From NCBI GenBank assembly GCA_002305725.1, contig DBQM01000047.1, positions 24,197 to 42,766 of the forward strand: a stretch of DNA of 18,570 nt, given 5' to 3'. The notes under the pieces are model-generated. The model saw only the letters and a list, made by a program, of their open reading frames with translations, was not told where the DNA came from and searched no databases. Made by a program: the position numbers and the translations under genes. Shown here one piece after another: positions 12,663 to 18,570 of this stretch (position 1 is its first letter; each line of letters begins with the position of its first letter). The DNA comes from Ruminococcus sp. UBA1394 (lineage in GTDB: Bacteria > Bacillota > Clostridia > Oscillospirales > Ruminococcaceae).

Positions 12663-13277
12663 TTATTTCTGTATACCATAAATGATACTCATAAGAGTTT
12701 CATAATCTGTCATGTTTTTATAAATCATCAGTTTTCTGCCCTCCGGCAAAAGAACCTTTACACCATTTTTGTTTTCTCTGAGCAAAGTCAGTTCCCTGAC
12801 CTCATATACCAGAATCCTTTTATTTCCAATCTCCCCGTCAAGAAGTTTTTTCAGCGTGTAATGGTCGTTTAAAAAATCCATTGCACCGTCCTGTGAATTC
12901 ATGATTCTTCTCATGCCCCGGCTGGAAGTGTTTGAATGCGACCTCGGAACAACTGCGGTTATATTATAAAGCGTTCCCTTATAATACGCCCAGCCTGTAA
13001 AATTCCTCATGAATTTTCCCGATTCTTTTATGCCGACTATGCTGATATAGACTACGCACAGCAAAAACACTATGAACACCGCAATTGCTGATATTTCTGT
13101 TTCCTGTGACGTAACCTTTCTGACCGTGTCACGGTTCGCCTGAGAATCATTTCCAATAAAAACGAACAGCGGAACCATTGAAAGCATTAGCAGCAAAAGG
13201 GCAGGAATCATTCTGACAAGAACCTTTTTACCTATTTCACTTCTTGAAACAAACGGATATTTAAAAATCTGTATCAT
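12663..13277 (-). CDS. Two-helix membrane protein of unknown function inside the fab operon
   Basis: This is a 204-residue protein I do not recognise. A basic N-terminus (1-20) is followed by a helix at about 22-42 (ALLLLMLSMVPLFVF), a short loop, a second helix at about 62-83 (AIAVFIVFLLCVVYISIVGI), and then about 120 residues of soluble, probably cytoplasmic, domain with mixed alpha/beta character and many charged residues. The ATG follows the fabK stop with no gap (TAA then ATG), so translation is probably coupled to fabK. It sits exactly where fabD is found in many Firmicutes operons (between fabK and fabG). A role in lipid synthesis or its membrane coupling is a guess from position. A PH-like or YcxB-like fold of the soluble part is possible but unproven. 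Confidence 0.85.
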   Translation of the reverse strand: MIQIFKYPFVSRSEIGKKVLVRMIPALLLLMLSMVPLFVFIGNDSQANRDTVRKVTSQETEISAIAVFIVFLLCVVYISIVGIKESGKFMRNFTGWAYYKGTLYNITAVVPRSHSNTSSRGMRRIMNSQDGAMDFLNDHYTLKKLLDGEIGNKRILVYEVRELTLLRENKNGVKVLLPEGRKLMIYKNMTDYETLMSIIYGIQK

Positions 13278-14204
13278 TTATTTGTTCAGCAGTTTTTCAG
13301 CCTGAGCAAACATTTCCTCGATAATATCCTTACAAGGCTTAACCTCGTTTACCATTCCGGCAATAAGTCCGCAGAGGAATGAACCCTCTTCAAGGTTGCC
13401 GTCCTGTACCGCTTTTCTCAGTGAGCCGAGAGTTATCTCCTCAAACTCGTCCGGTGTGATAGTACCCTTGAATTCGCCGGCCGCAAGGTTTTTCGCAAAC
13501 TTTGTCTTTACGTTTCTGCATGGGTGACCTGTTGTTCTGCCTGTTACCACGTTGTCTGTGTCCTTTGCGTCAACAACAAGCTGCTTGTATGTGGGGTGAA
13601 TCTGACACTCCTCAGACGCCAAGAAACGTGTTCCCACCTGAACGCCCTCTGCACCAAGCATAAATGAAGCCGCAATACCTCTGCCGTCAGCAATTCCTCC
13701 GGCCGCAATAACCGGTATCTCAACTGCGTCAACCACCTGCGGCACAAGGCACATTGTAGTGTTTTCGCCGATATGACCGCCGGACTCAGTACCCTCTGCA
13801 ACAACAGCGTCTGCTCCGGCTCTTTCCATTCTCTTTGCAAGTGCAACTGACGGTATAACCGGAATAACCTTGATTCCGGCAGCTTTCCATGCCTCCATGA
13901 ACTTGCCCGGATTTCCGGCACCTGTTGTTACAACCGGAACTTCCTCCTCAATAACAAGCTTTGCAAGGTCCTCAGCGTTAGGGGACATGAGCATGATGTT
14001 TACGCCGAAAGGCTTGTCAGTCAGCTCCTTTGTCTTTCTTATCTGGTCGCGCAGATAGTCGATAGGCGCAGAACCGCCGGCAATGAGTCCGAGACCGCCT
14101 GCGTTGGAAACTGCGGCAGCAAGGGTGCTTTCAGCAATCCATGCCATACCGCCCTGTATAATAGGGTACTTGATACCCAGAAGTTCAGTAATCTTTGTTG
14201 TCAT
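13278..14204 (-). CDS. fabK: Enoyl-ACP reductase II, FMN-dependent
   Basis: The 308-residue TIM-barrel flavoenzyme of the nitronate monooxygenase/FabK family performs the last reduction of each elongation cycle. It starts with ITELLGIKYPIIQGGMAW, the usual FabK N-terminus, with GGLGLIAGG as the early FMN-phosphate region. ESGGHIGE places the conserved histidine at H144, the same number as in S. pneumoniae FabK. AAGGIADGRGIAASFMLGA is the FMN-binding loop, and TGRTTGHPCR is a further family block. FabK type reductases are known to be insensitive to triclosan. No fabI, fabL or fabV is in the window. It is 15 bp after fabH. Confidence 0.95.
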   Translation of the reverse strand: MTTKITELLGIKYPIIQGGMAWIAESTLAAAVSNAGGLGLIAGGSAPIDYLRDQIRKTKELTDKPFGVNIMLMSPNAEDLAKLVIEEEVPVVTTGAGNPGKFMEAWKAAGIKVIPVIPSVALAKRMERAGADAVVAEGTESGGHIGENTTMCLVPQVVDAVEIPVIAAGGIADGRGIAASFMLGAEGVQVGTRFLASEECQIHPTYKQLVVDAKDTDNVVTGRTTGHPCRNVKTKFAKNLAAGEFKGTITPDEFEEITLGSLRKAVQDGNLEEGSFLCGLIAGMVNEVKPCKDIIEEMFAQAEKLLNK

Positions 14205-14219
14205 GTCTTTTCCTCTTTC

Positions 14220-15215
14220 TTAAAACTCAAATATGATTGCGCCGAATGTAAGACCTGCGCCGAAGCCTACCAGTCCTACCTTATCGCCCTTTTTGATTTT
14301 TCCGGCTTTTAAAGCCTCGTCAAGGGCAATCGGAATTGACGCACTTGATGTATTGGCGTGTTTGTCAAGGTTTACAAAGAATTTGTCCATTGATATTCCA
14401 AGATTCTTTGCGGCGGTTTCGATTATTCTGACGTTAGCCTGATGAGGTATGATAACGTCAAGCTCGTTTAAGTCAAAGTCTATTTTTTCAGCTGCCTTTG
14501 TAAGTGCGTTAGGCAGTGCCTTTGTGGCAAACTTGTAAACCTCTCTGCCGTCCTGATAGAGGTAGTGTGAATTGGATTCAGGGAAACCGTCGTCAACTCT
14601 GCCCTCTCCTGTCATGAATGCATTTGCCGGCGGAATTGAACGTGCGAAAAGATACTTTGCACCGTTTCCGTCTGCGCCTAAGTAGCTTGAATAAAGACCG
14701 TCGTCTGCTCTCTCAATTACAACTGCCGCCGCACCGTCACCGAAAAGCACACAGGTGCTTCTGTCTGTGTAGTCGGTGATTTTTGTGAGGTTCTCGTTGG
14801 CAACAACAAGAGCGTACTTCATATTCTCGTCCGTCTGGAGATAGCGCTTTGCCATATCTATAGCGTAAACACATCCTGCACAGGCACAGTTTACATCAAT
14901 AGTCATAGCGTTTACAGCACCAATTTCACGCTGAACCATACAGGACATTGACGGTGTGTAGTAATCCGGCGAAACGCTTGTGTCGATAATAATGCCTATA
15001 TCCTCCGGAGAAATCCCCGCAGAAGCAATTGCCTCCTTTGCCGCCTGTGAGCCCATGAACCATGTCGGCTCGCCGTTTGAAACAAAGCGTTCCTTCATAC
15101 CCGTTCTCGTTGTTATCCACTCGTCGCTTGTTTCAATAAATGATGTGAAGTCCTCGTTCACTACTTTTTTCTGGGGCTGATAACTGCCAGTCCCTAAAAT
15201 TCTGATTCCCGGCAA
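14220..15215 (-). CDS. fabH: Beta-ketoacyl-ACP synthase III (initiating enzyme)
   Basis: The 331-residue enzyme condenses an acyl-CoA primer with malonyl-ACP to start fatty acid synthesis. The catalytic triad sits at the standard numbers: C112 (CACAGCVYA), H258 (IIPHQANVRIIE) and N288 (ANTSSASIPIALDE). DTSVSPDYYTPS and GFGAGLTFGAI are also typical. The start is TTG (15215-15213): a full AGGAGG (15228-15223) lies 7 bases upstream and no in-frame ATG fits better. It is the first gene of the operon, divergent from fabD across 322 bp. Primer preference (straight or branched) cannot be told from this alone. Confidence 0.97.
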   Translation of the reverse strand: MPGIRILGTGSYQPQKKVVNEDFTSFIETSDEWITTRTGMKERFVSNGEPTWFMGSQAAKEAIASAGISPEDIGIIIDTSVSPDYYTPSMSCMVQREIGAVNAMTIDVNCACAGCVYAIDMAKRYLQTDENMKYALVVANENLTKITDYTDRSTCVLFGDGAAAVVIERADDGLYSSYLGADGNGAKYLFARSIPPANAFMTGEGRVDDGFPESNSHYLYQDGREVYKFATKALPNALTKAAEKIDFDLNELDVIIPHQANVRIIETAAKNLGISMDKFFVNLDKHANTSSASIPIALDEALKAGKIKKGDKVGLVGFGAGLTFGAIIFEF

Positions 15216-15270
15216 AAAAATTCCTCCTTAAAAGTTGTCATATCCTCAATTTTGTGGTATAGTTATATTA

Positions 15271-15341
15271 AGGAAGCACTGATCAAATCACGCCTTGCGG
15301 CTTGGCACGCACCTTGCTTGCAGATTTAATCAGTGTTTCCT
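15271..15341. repeat. 71-bp palindromic element in the fabH-fabD intergenic region
   Basis: AGGAAGCACTGATCAAATC (15271-15289) and GATTTAATCAGTGTTTCCT (15323-15341) are inverted repeats of 19 bp with two mismatches, around a 33-bp GC-richer core (15290-15322) that repeats CTTGC/CTTGG. No coding frame is seen. It looks like a MITE-like or REP-like element, or the stem of a long leader hairpin. No clear target duplication is visible. Confidence 0.75.
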
Positions 15342-15357
15342 AAGGTGTTTTACCTTA
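15341..15357. promoter_or_regulatory. Inverted repeat TAAGGT-N5-ACCTTA, candidate operator
   Basis: TAAGGTGTTTTACCTTA is a perfect 6-bp inverted repeat with a 5-bp centre, abutting the 71-bp palindrome and located between the two divergent genes. It does not match the FapR operator or the FabT palindrome as I know them. A binding role is inferred from symmetry and position only. Confidence 0.35.
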
Positions 15358-15383
15358 ATGATTTCGCAGTAAATCTGAAATCA

Positions 15384-15411
15384 ATCATATTTCATTGTAA
15401 TCTATTTTAAA
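15384..15411 (-). promoter_or_regulatory. Candidate promoter of the fabH operon
   Basis: On the minus strand TTTAAA (15411-15406), 16 bp, TATGAT (15389-15384). The -10 is good and the -35 weak. If used, the leader would be about 160 nt and include the palindromic element at 15271-15341. An alternative weak TATAAC lies nearer fabH, close to 15262, but has no good -35. Confidence 0.35.
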
Positions 15412-15430
15412 GTTTTTTGCAATGTAATAA

Positions 15431-15459
15431 TTGTTATTTTGTGACGCTCAAAATAAAAT
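15431..15459 (+). promoter_or_regulatory. Candidate fabD promoter
   Basis: TTGTTA (15431-15436), 17 bp, TAAAAT (15454-15459). Predicted start about 15466. An inverted repeat TGCACAA (15469-15475) / TTGTGCA (15492-15498) would then lie at the very 5' end of the mRNA as a 7-bp hairpin with a 16-nt loop. Confidence 0.45.
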
Positions 15460-15537
15460 ACCGCAGTTTGCACAAATTTACAACTTAAAAATTGTGCAGA
15501 TTCAACATTAAAATTTAAGTGATTGGAGATAGTAATT

Positions 15538-16455
15538 ATGGCAAAAACAGCATTTTTATTTTCCGGACAGGGTTCACAGTACCCGGGCATGGGCAAGGAG
15601 CTTTTAGACGCAAACCCTGAATTTGCGTACATCTACGAAAAAGGCTCGGAGATTTTAAGCTATGACCTTGCAAAGCTTACCTTTGAGGGCAGCGAGGAAG
15701 AACTTGCTCAGACCTGCAATTCACAGCCGGCAATCATGGCAATGTCAATTCTCTGCTTTGAAGTTGCAAAGAAAAACGGTCTTTCATTCGACGCCGCCGC
15801 TGGTCACTCACTGGGTGAATATGCGGCAATGGCGGCAACAGGTATGCTCTCCTTAGAGGACGCTTTCAGAGTAATCAAGGCAAGAGCCGCCGCAATGGAC
15901 AAGGCTGGTAAGGAAACCGAGGGCGCAATGTACGCAATCATGAAAATGACTCCGGAAGAAATCGAGAAGATATGCGAGCAGACCGAGGGCTACGTTGTAC
16001 CGGTAAACTACAATTCACCGGCTCAGACAGTCATTGCAGGCGAAAAAGCGGCGGCAGAAAAGGCAGCTGCGGCATTTGCTGAGGCAGGCGCAAGAGCAGT
16101 ACAGCTGAAAGTTTCAGCGGCGTTCCACTCAAAGCTTATGGAGGGTGCGGCAAAGGAATTTTACGAGGAAATCAAGGACATCAAGTTCAATGCGCCGTGC
16201 GTACCGTTCTATTCAAATGTACTGGGTACTGAGCTTACCGACTTTTCCGACATTCCGTCAATGCTTGCAAAACACATGGTTTCACCGGTAAGGTTTACAT
16301 CTGAGCTTGCGGCTATGCAGGAAAGCGGTATCGAAAACTTTGTTGAGCTTGGTCCTAACAAGGTTCTGACAGGACTTGTAAAGAAAACTCTCAAAGGCGT
16401 AAACGCTGTAAATATTGAGGACGCAAAGACGCTTGAAAAGGCGCTTGAAAAGTAA
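15538..16455 (+). CDS. fabD: Malonyl-CoA:ACP transacylase
   Basis: The 305-residue enzyme transfers malonate from CoA to ACP, supplying the extender unit for FabH and FabF. GQGSQYPGMG (10-19) is the N-terminal oxyanion block, the nucleophile is S91 in GHSLGEY, R116 lies in the substrate-binding segment, and H197 (AAFHSKLM) is the partner base. The start is ATG 15538, with TTGGAG 9 bases upstream; a TTG at 15523 would overlap this site. It is transcribed away from the rest of the fab genes and is followed, without a visible terminator, by a REPIN-like repeat and aroE. Confidence 0.97.
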   Translation: MAKTAFLFSGQGSQYPGMGKELLDANPEFAYIYEKGSEILSYDLAKLTFEGSEEELAQTCNSQPAIMAMSILCFEVAKKNGLSFDAAAGHSLGEYAAMAATGMLSLEDAFRVIKARAAAMDKAGKETEGAMYAIMKMTPEEIEKICEQTEGYVVPVNYNSPAQTVIAGEKAAAEKAAAAFAEAGARAVQLKVSAAFHSKLMEGAAKEFYEEIKDIKFNAPCVPFYSNVLGTELTDFSDIPSMLAKHMVSPVRFTSELAAMQESGIENFVELGPNKVLTGLVKKTLKGVNAVNIEDAKTLEKALEK

Positions 16456-16516
16456 AACAAGTAAATCCCCTACAATCAAACGCCACGGAAATCAATTTTG
16501 TAAATTATAGTCTTTT

Positions 16517-16576
16517 GTAGAGGCGAGCATTGCTCGCCCGGTTTAGGATTGACGGGCGACCAATGGTCGCCCCTAC
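16517..16576. repeat. REPIN-like double-hairpin repeat, copy 3
   Basis: This 60-bp unit contains GGCGAGCATTGCTCGCC, a 13-bp spacer, then GGGCGACCAATGGTCGCCC. The outer ends GTAGAGGCGA / TCGCCCCTAC pair with one mismatch. It ends 9 bp before the aroE ribosome site, so it would be in the aroE leader if fabD and aroE are cotranscribed. Confidence 0.9.
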
Positions 16577-16596
16577 ATAGCTTACAGGAGGTTACT

Positions 16597-17430
16597 ATGA
16601 AAAAATATGCTTTAATCGGTCACCCTCTCGGACACTCCATGTCCCCTTTTATACATAAGCGTCTTTTTGAGGAATCCGGCAGAACTGCTGAATACACACT
16701 GGAAGATATCTCACCGGAGGAAATGCAGTCGAAACTACCGGTACTCCTTGAATCCGCAAGCGGTCTGAACGTCACTATCCCCCACAAAGTTCCCGTTATC
16801 GACTTCCTCGACTGTCTTGACGAAAGCGCACAGCGTTACAATTCCGTAAACTGCATCTGCCGCAAAGATGGCAAGCTTACCGGCTACAATACAGACTGCG
16901 ACGGCTTTCTGCGTTCAGTACCGGAAAAAAATCTCGGGGGAAAAGTACTGCTCTTAGGCTGCGGCGGTGTCGGCAGAATGATGGCTATTGAGGCGGCAAG
17001 ACACGGCGCTGATATCACTATGGCTATTATTCCCGAGGCACAGGAAATGGCGGATACCCTTGTGAATGAGGTTAAGGAGAAAGCCGGCGTTCAGATAAAA
17101 ACAGTCATGATGGACGGAATTTCCGGCGAATTTGATCTGCTTATCAATGCTACACCTGTTGGTATGTACCCGAAGGTTGACGCCTGTCCGGTAAGCGAAG
17201 AGGTTATCGGCAGCTGCAAGGCGGTTTTCGACGCAATCTACAACCCCACAAAAACAAAGCTTATCACTATTGCCGAGGAAAAGGGTATCTTAGCTGTGGG
17301 CGGTATGTCAATGCTGGTTCTTCAGGCGGTTACTGCACACGAAATCTGGGACGGTGACAGCTATTCCGACGAACAGATAAGCAAAATCATTGCTGAGGCT
17401 GTTGAAATCGTTGACAGGGATTTTAAATGA
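16597..17430 (+). CDS. aroE: Shikimate dehydrogenase
   Basis: The 277-residue enzyme reduces 3-dehydroshikimate to shikimate. The substrate site has S14 and S16 (GHSMSPFIHK), the catalytic K64 (NVTIPHK) and D100 (GYNTDCDGF). The cofactor glycine loop GCGGVG is at 121-126, and NATPVGMYP and GGMSMLVLQA are further family blocks. The start is ATG 16597, with AGGAGG 5 bases upstream. The frame is open further upstream only through the repeat. The NRT/NRS motif that binds the NADP phosphate after the second beta strand is not seen; the equivalent place reads ITMAIIPEA. The stop overlaps the next gene by 4 bp. Confidence 0.95.
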   Translation: MKKYALIGHPLGHSMSPFIHKRLFEESGRTAEYTLEDISPEEMQSKLPVLLESASGLNVTIPHKVPVIDFLDCLDESAQRYNSVNCICRKDGKLTGYNTDCDGFLRSVPEKNLGGKVLLLGCGGVGRMMAIEAARHGADITMAIIPEAQEMADTLVNEVKEKAGVQIKTVMMDGISGEFDLLINATPVGMYPKVDACPVSEEVIGSCKAVFDAIYNPTKTKLITIAEEKGILAVGGMSMLVLQAVTAHEIWDGDSYSDEQISKIIAEAVEIVDRDFK

Positions 17431-17903
17431 AAAGAATACTGTTTTCACTAATAGGAATCATTCTTATTTTCATAACGCAAATATGGATAACTCCCATACT
17501 TAAAAGACAAACAACAAATCATCCGGACAACCAGAGTATACGGGAACTTGTTAAAGAAACTGTTGGCATTGAAATTCCGGAATCGGCGGAAATTCTTGAA
17601 TTTGAGCAGAACGGAAAAAGATTTCAACTGAAATGTGGCGATTTTAAAAACTCAAGGACGGTTCTTCGGGAAAATATAAGCGAATCGTATGCCATAGGAC
17701 GTAATCAGCCGCAAATCTATGATCTTATAATAGATTCCGTTTACACACTGCCTGTTTACAGCAAATGGTTTGGGAGTGACATAACCGATGAAAACCTTAT
17801 CTGTTACTATTACAAACAGGAAAGCGGCAATGTTCTTCATGAAACTGCGGCTTATGTTACAGAAGAAAAAGGAAAAGAGTATGTATATCTGATTTTCAAA
17901 TAA
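17427..17903 (+). CDS. Small single-TM protein of unknown function
   Basis: This is a 158-residue protein I do not recognise. An N-terminal hydrophobic segment at about 4-22 (ILFSLIGIILIFITQIWIT) after MKR looks like an uncleaved signal anchor. No lipobox or clear cleavage site is seen. The rest is soluble, presumably outside the membrane, with beta-strand-like patches and several aromatics (YCKW-type spacing is absent). The ATG overlaps the aroE stop (ATGA, 17427-17430), so it is coupled to aroE, and aroK follows after 14 bp. It does not resemble a shikimate pathway enzyme. Confidence 0.85.
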   Translation: MKRILFSLIGIILIFITQIWITPILKRQTTNHPDNQSIRELVKETVGIEIPESAEILEFEQNGKRFQLKCGDFKNSRTVLRENISESYAIGRNQPQIYDLIIDSVYTLPVYSKWFGSDITDENLICYYYKQESGNVLHETAAYVTEEKGKEYVYLIFK

Positions 17904-17917
17904 AGGAGCGTACAGAG

Positions 17918-18421
17918 ATGACTGTATTTTTATGCGGATTTATGGGCTGCGGAAAGACCACTGTCGGCAAAAAGCTTGCTGAGATATGCGGCTGCGGCTA
18001 CTGCGATATGGACGAGCTTATTGTTGAAAAAGCCGGAATGACCATACCCGAAATTTTTGACAAGTACGGCGAACCCCATTTCAGAAAAATGGAGACCGAA
18101 CTCATTGAAGAACTCGGCAGTTTTAACGGCGTTGTTTCCTGCGGAGGAGGGGCAATGCTCAGCGATGTAAACGGTGAAATCGCCCGCAAAAACGGCGTTG
18201 TGGTATTCCTTGACGTTCCGTTTATCACCTGCTATCAGCGCATTTCCGGTGACCCGAACCGCCCCATAGCCGCAAGCCGTACACGAGCACAGCTTGAAGA
18301 GCTTTACAACGAGCGTTACCCGAAATATAAAAAGAACTCCACCTTTACCTTAATATGCGAGGGCGGTCCGCTGGGTATCGCAAAGAAGATTCAGAAGGAT
18401 ATGGAAATATACGCAAAGTGA
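17918..18421 (+). CDS. aroK: Shikimate kinase
   Basis: The 167-residue P-loop kinase phosphorylates shikimate at O3. Walker A is GFMGCGKT (7-14). The shikimate and magnesium residues D30 and D32 are in CDMDELI, R56 lies in HFRKMETE, and the GGG motif is at 76-78. The lid arginine R115 is in DPNRPIA, and a further arginine (R133) is in NERYPKY. Length and all motifs are normal. The ribosome site AAAGGAG lies upstream of the ATG. It is the last gene before a strong terminator, completing an aroE-unknown-aroK run. Confidence 0.96.
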   Translation: MTVFLCGFMGCGKTTVGKKLAEICGCGYCDMDELIVEKAGMTIPEIFDKYGEPHFRKMETELIEELGSFNGVVSCGGGAMLSDVNGEIARKNGVVVFLDVPFITCYQRISGDPNRPIAASRTRAQLEELYNERYPKYKKNSTFTLICEGGPLGIAKKIQKDMEIYAK

Positions 18422-18450
18422 GTGTGTATTCACTTCTTTGCTAAAAATAA

Positions 18451-18475
18451 CGGGCGACCAATGGTCGCCCCCTAC
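18451..18475. repeat. REPIN-like repeat, right half only
   Basis: CGGGCGACCAATGGTCGCCC followed by CCTAC matches the right half of the other copies, with one extra C before CTAC. The sequence before it (18422-18450) shows no left half. It lies between aroK and its terminator. Confidence 0.85.
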
Positions 18476-18505
18476 ATAATAAACCAATATTGAATAAAAA
18501 ATGAA

Positions 18506-18533
18506 TGCCGCACTTTTCGTGCGGCAATTTTTT
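18506..18533 (+). terminator. Rho-independent terminator after aroK
   Basis: The stem TGCCGCAC (18506-18513) / GTGCGGCA (18519-18526) has a 5-nt loop TTTTC and is followed by A and six T (18528-18533). It is strong and typical. Nothing further is recognised from 18534 to the end. Confidence 0.92.
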
Positions 18534-18570
18534 ATAGGCAATACCGCACAATTATTGTCGTGCAGATGCG

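Noticed and set aside
15216..15537. FapR or FabT operator upstream of fabH
   Set aside because: I looked for the FapR-type TTAGTACC palindrome and the FabT-type TTTGA...TCAAA palindrome and found no convincing match.
16549..16596. N-terminal extension of AroE by 16 residues
   Set aside because: It is translated REPIN repeat DNA, and AGGAGG precedes the ATG at 16597.
334..18475. The GGGCGACC hairpin repeats as a CRISPR array
   Set aside because: The copies are kilobases apart, not regularly spaced, and there are no spacers or cas genes.

Overview
The window looks like a chromosomal piece of a low-to-mid GC Gram-positive anaerobe of class Clostridia, most likely a Ruminococcus-like Oscillospiraceae. 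This rests on gene order and protein style: a Firmicutes-type fatty acid cluster using FabK and a split AccABCD carboxylase, strong AGGAGG ribosome sites, consensus sigma-A promoters, a short clostridial-type AccA and an ECF sigma/DUF4179 pair. The genus is an inference.

Layout: 1-267 holds two minus-strand tRNA genes (a 5' fragment resembling tRNA-Thr, and a complete tRNA-Pro(UGG)), each with its own consensus promoter. 334-404 is the first of several copies of a double-hairpin, REPIN-like repeat. 429-1034 is a tandem duplication (about 311 bp period) of a compact unit: a strong plus-strand promoter, a leader hairpin covering the Shine-Dalgarno, a tiny hydrophobic peptide gene, a bidirectional terminator, and a strong convergent minus-strand promoter. 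This is the architecture of a type I toxin-antitoxin module (Hol-Tox/TxpA/Fst-like in layout) and is the most interesting part of the window. 1038-3393 is a minus-strand ECF sigma factor plus membrane DUF4179-like protein, with an ECF-type promoter that suggests autoregulation. 3394-3964 is non-coding and dominated by four copies of one 8-bp stem/6-nt loop hairpin, two of them inside longer inverted ends. feoB (ferrous iron transporter) follows on the plus strand and meets the fatty acid operon at a shared bidirectional terminator (6275-6309).

6333-15215 is one long minus-strand type II fatty acid synthesis operon, transcribed fabH-fabK-(membrane protein)-fabG-fabF-accB-fabZ-accC-accD-accA-acpP. 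AccABCD make malonyl-CoA and AcpP carries the chain. FabH starts synthesis, FabF elongates, and FabG, FabZ and FabK complete the reduction cycle. FabD, which loads malonate on ACP, is not in its usual place between fabK and fabG. It lies on the other strand, divergent from fabH, and a two-helix membrane protein of unknown function occupies its slot. The 322-bp fabH/fabD intergenic region contains a 71-bp palindromic element and two smaller inverted repeats that are candidate regulatory sites.

fabD is followed on the plus strand by aroE, a small single-TM protein and aroK (shikimate pathway), ending in a strong terminator at 18506-18533. Further REPIN-like copies lie between feoB and acpP, between fabD and aroE, and (half a copy) after aroK.
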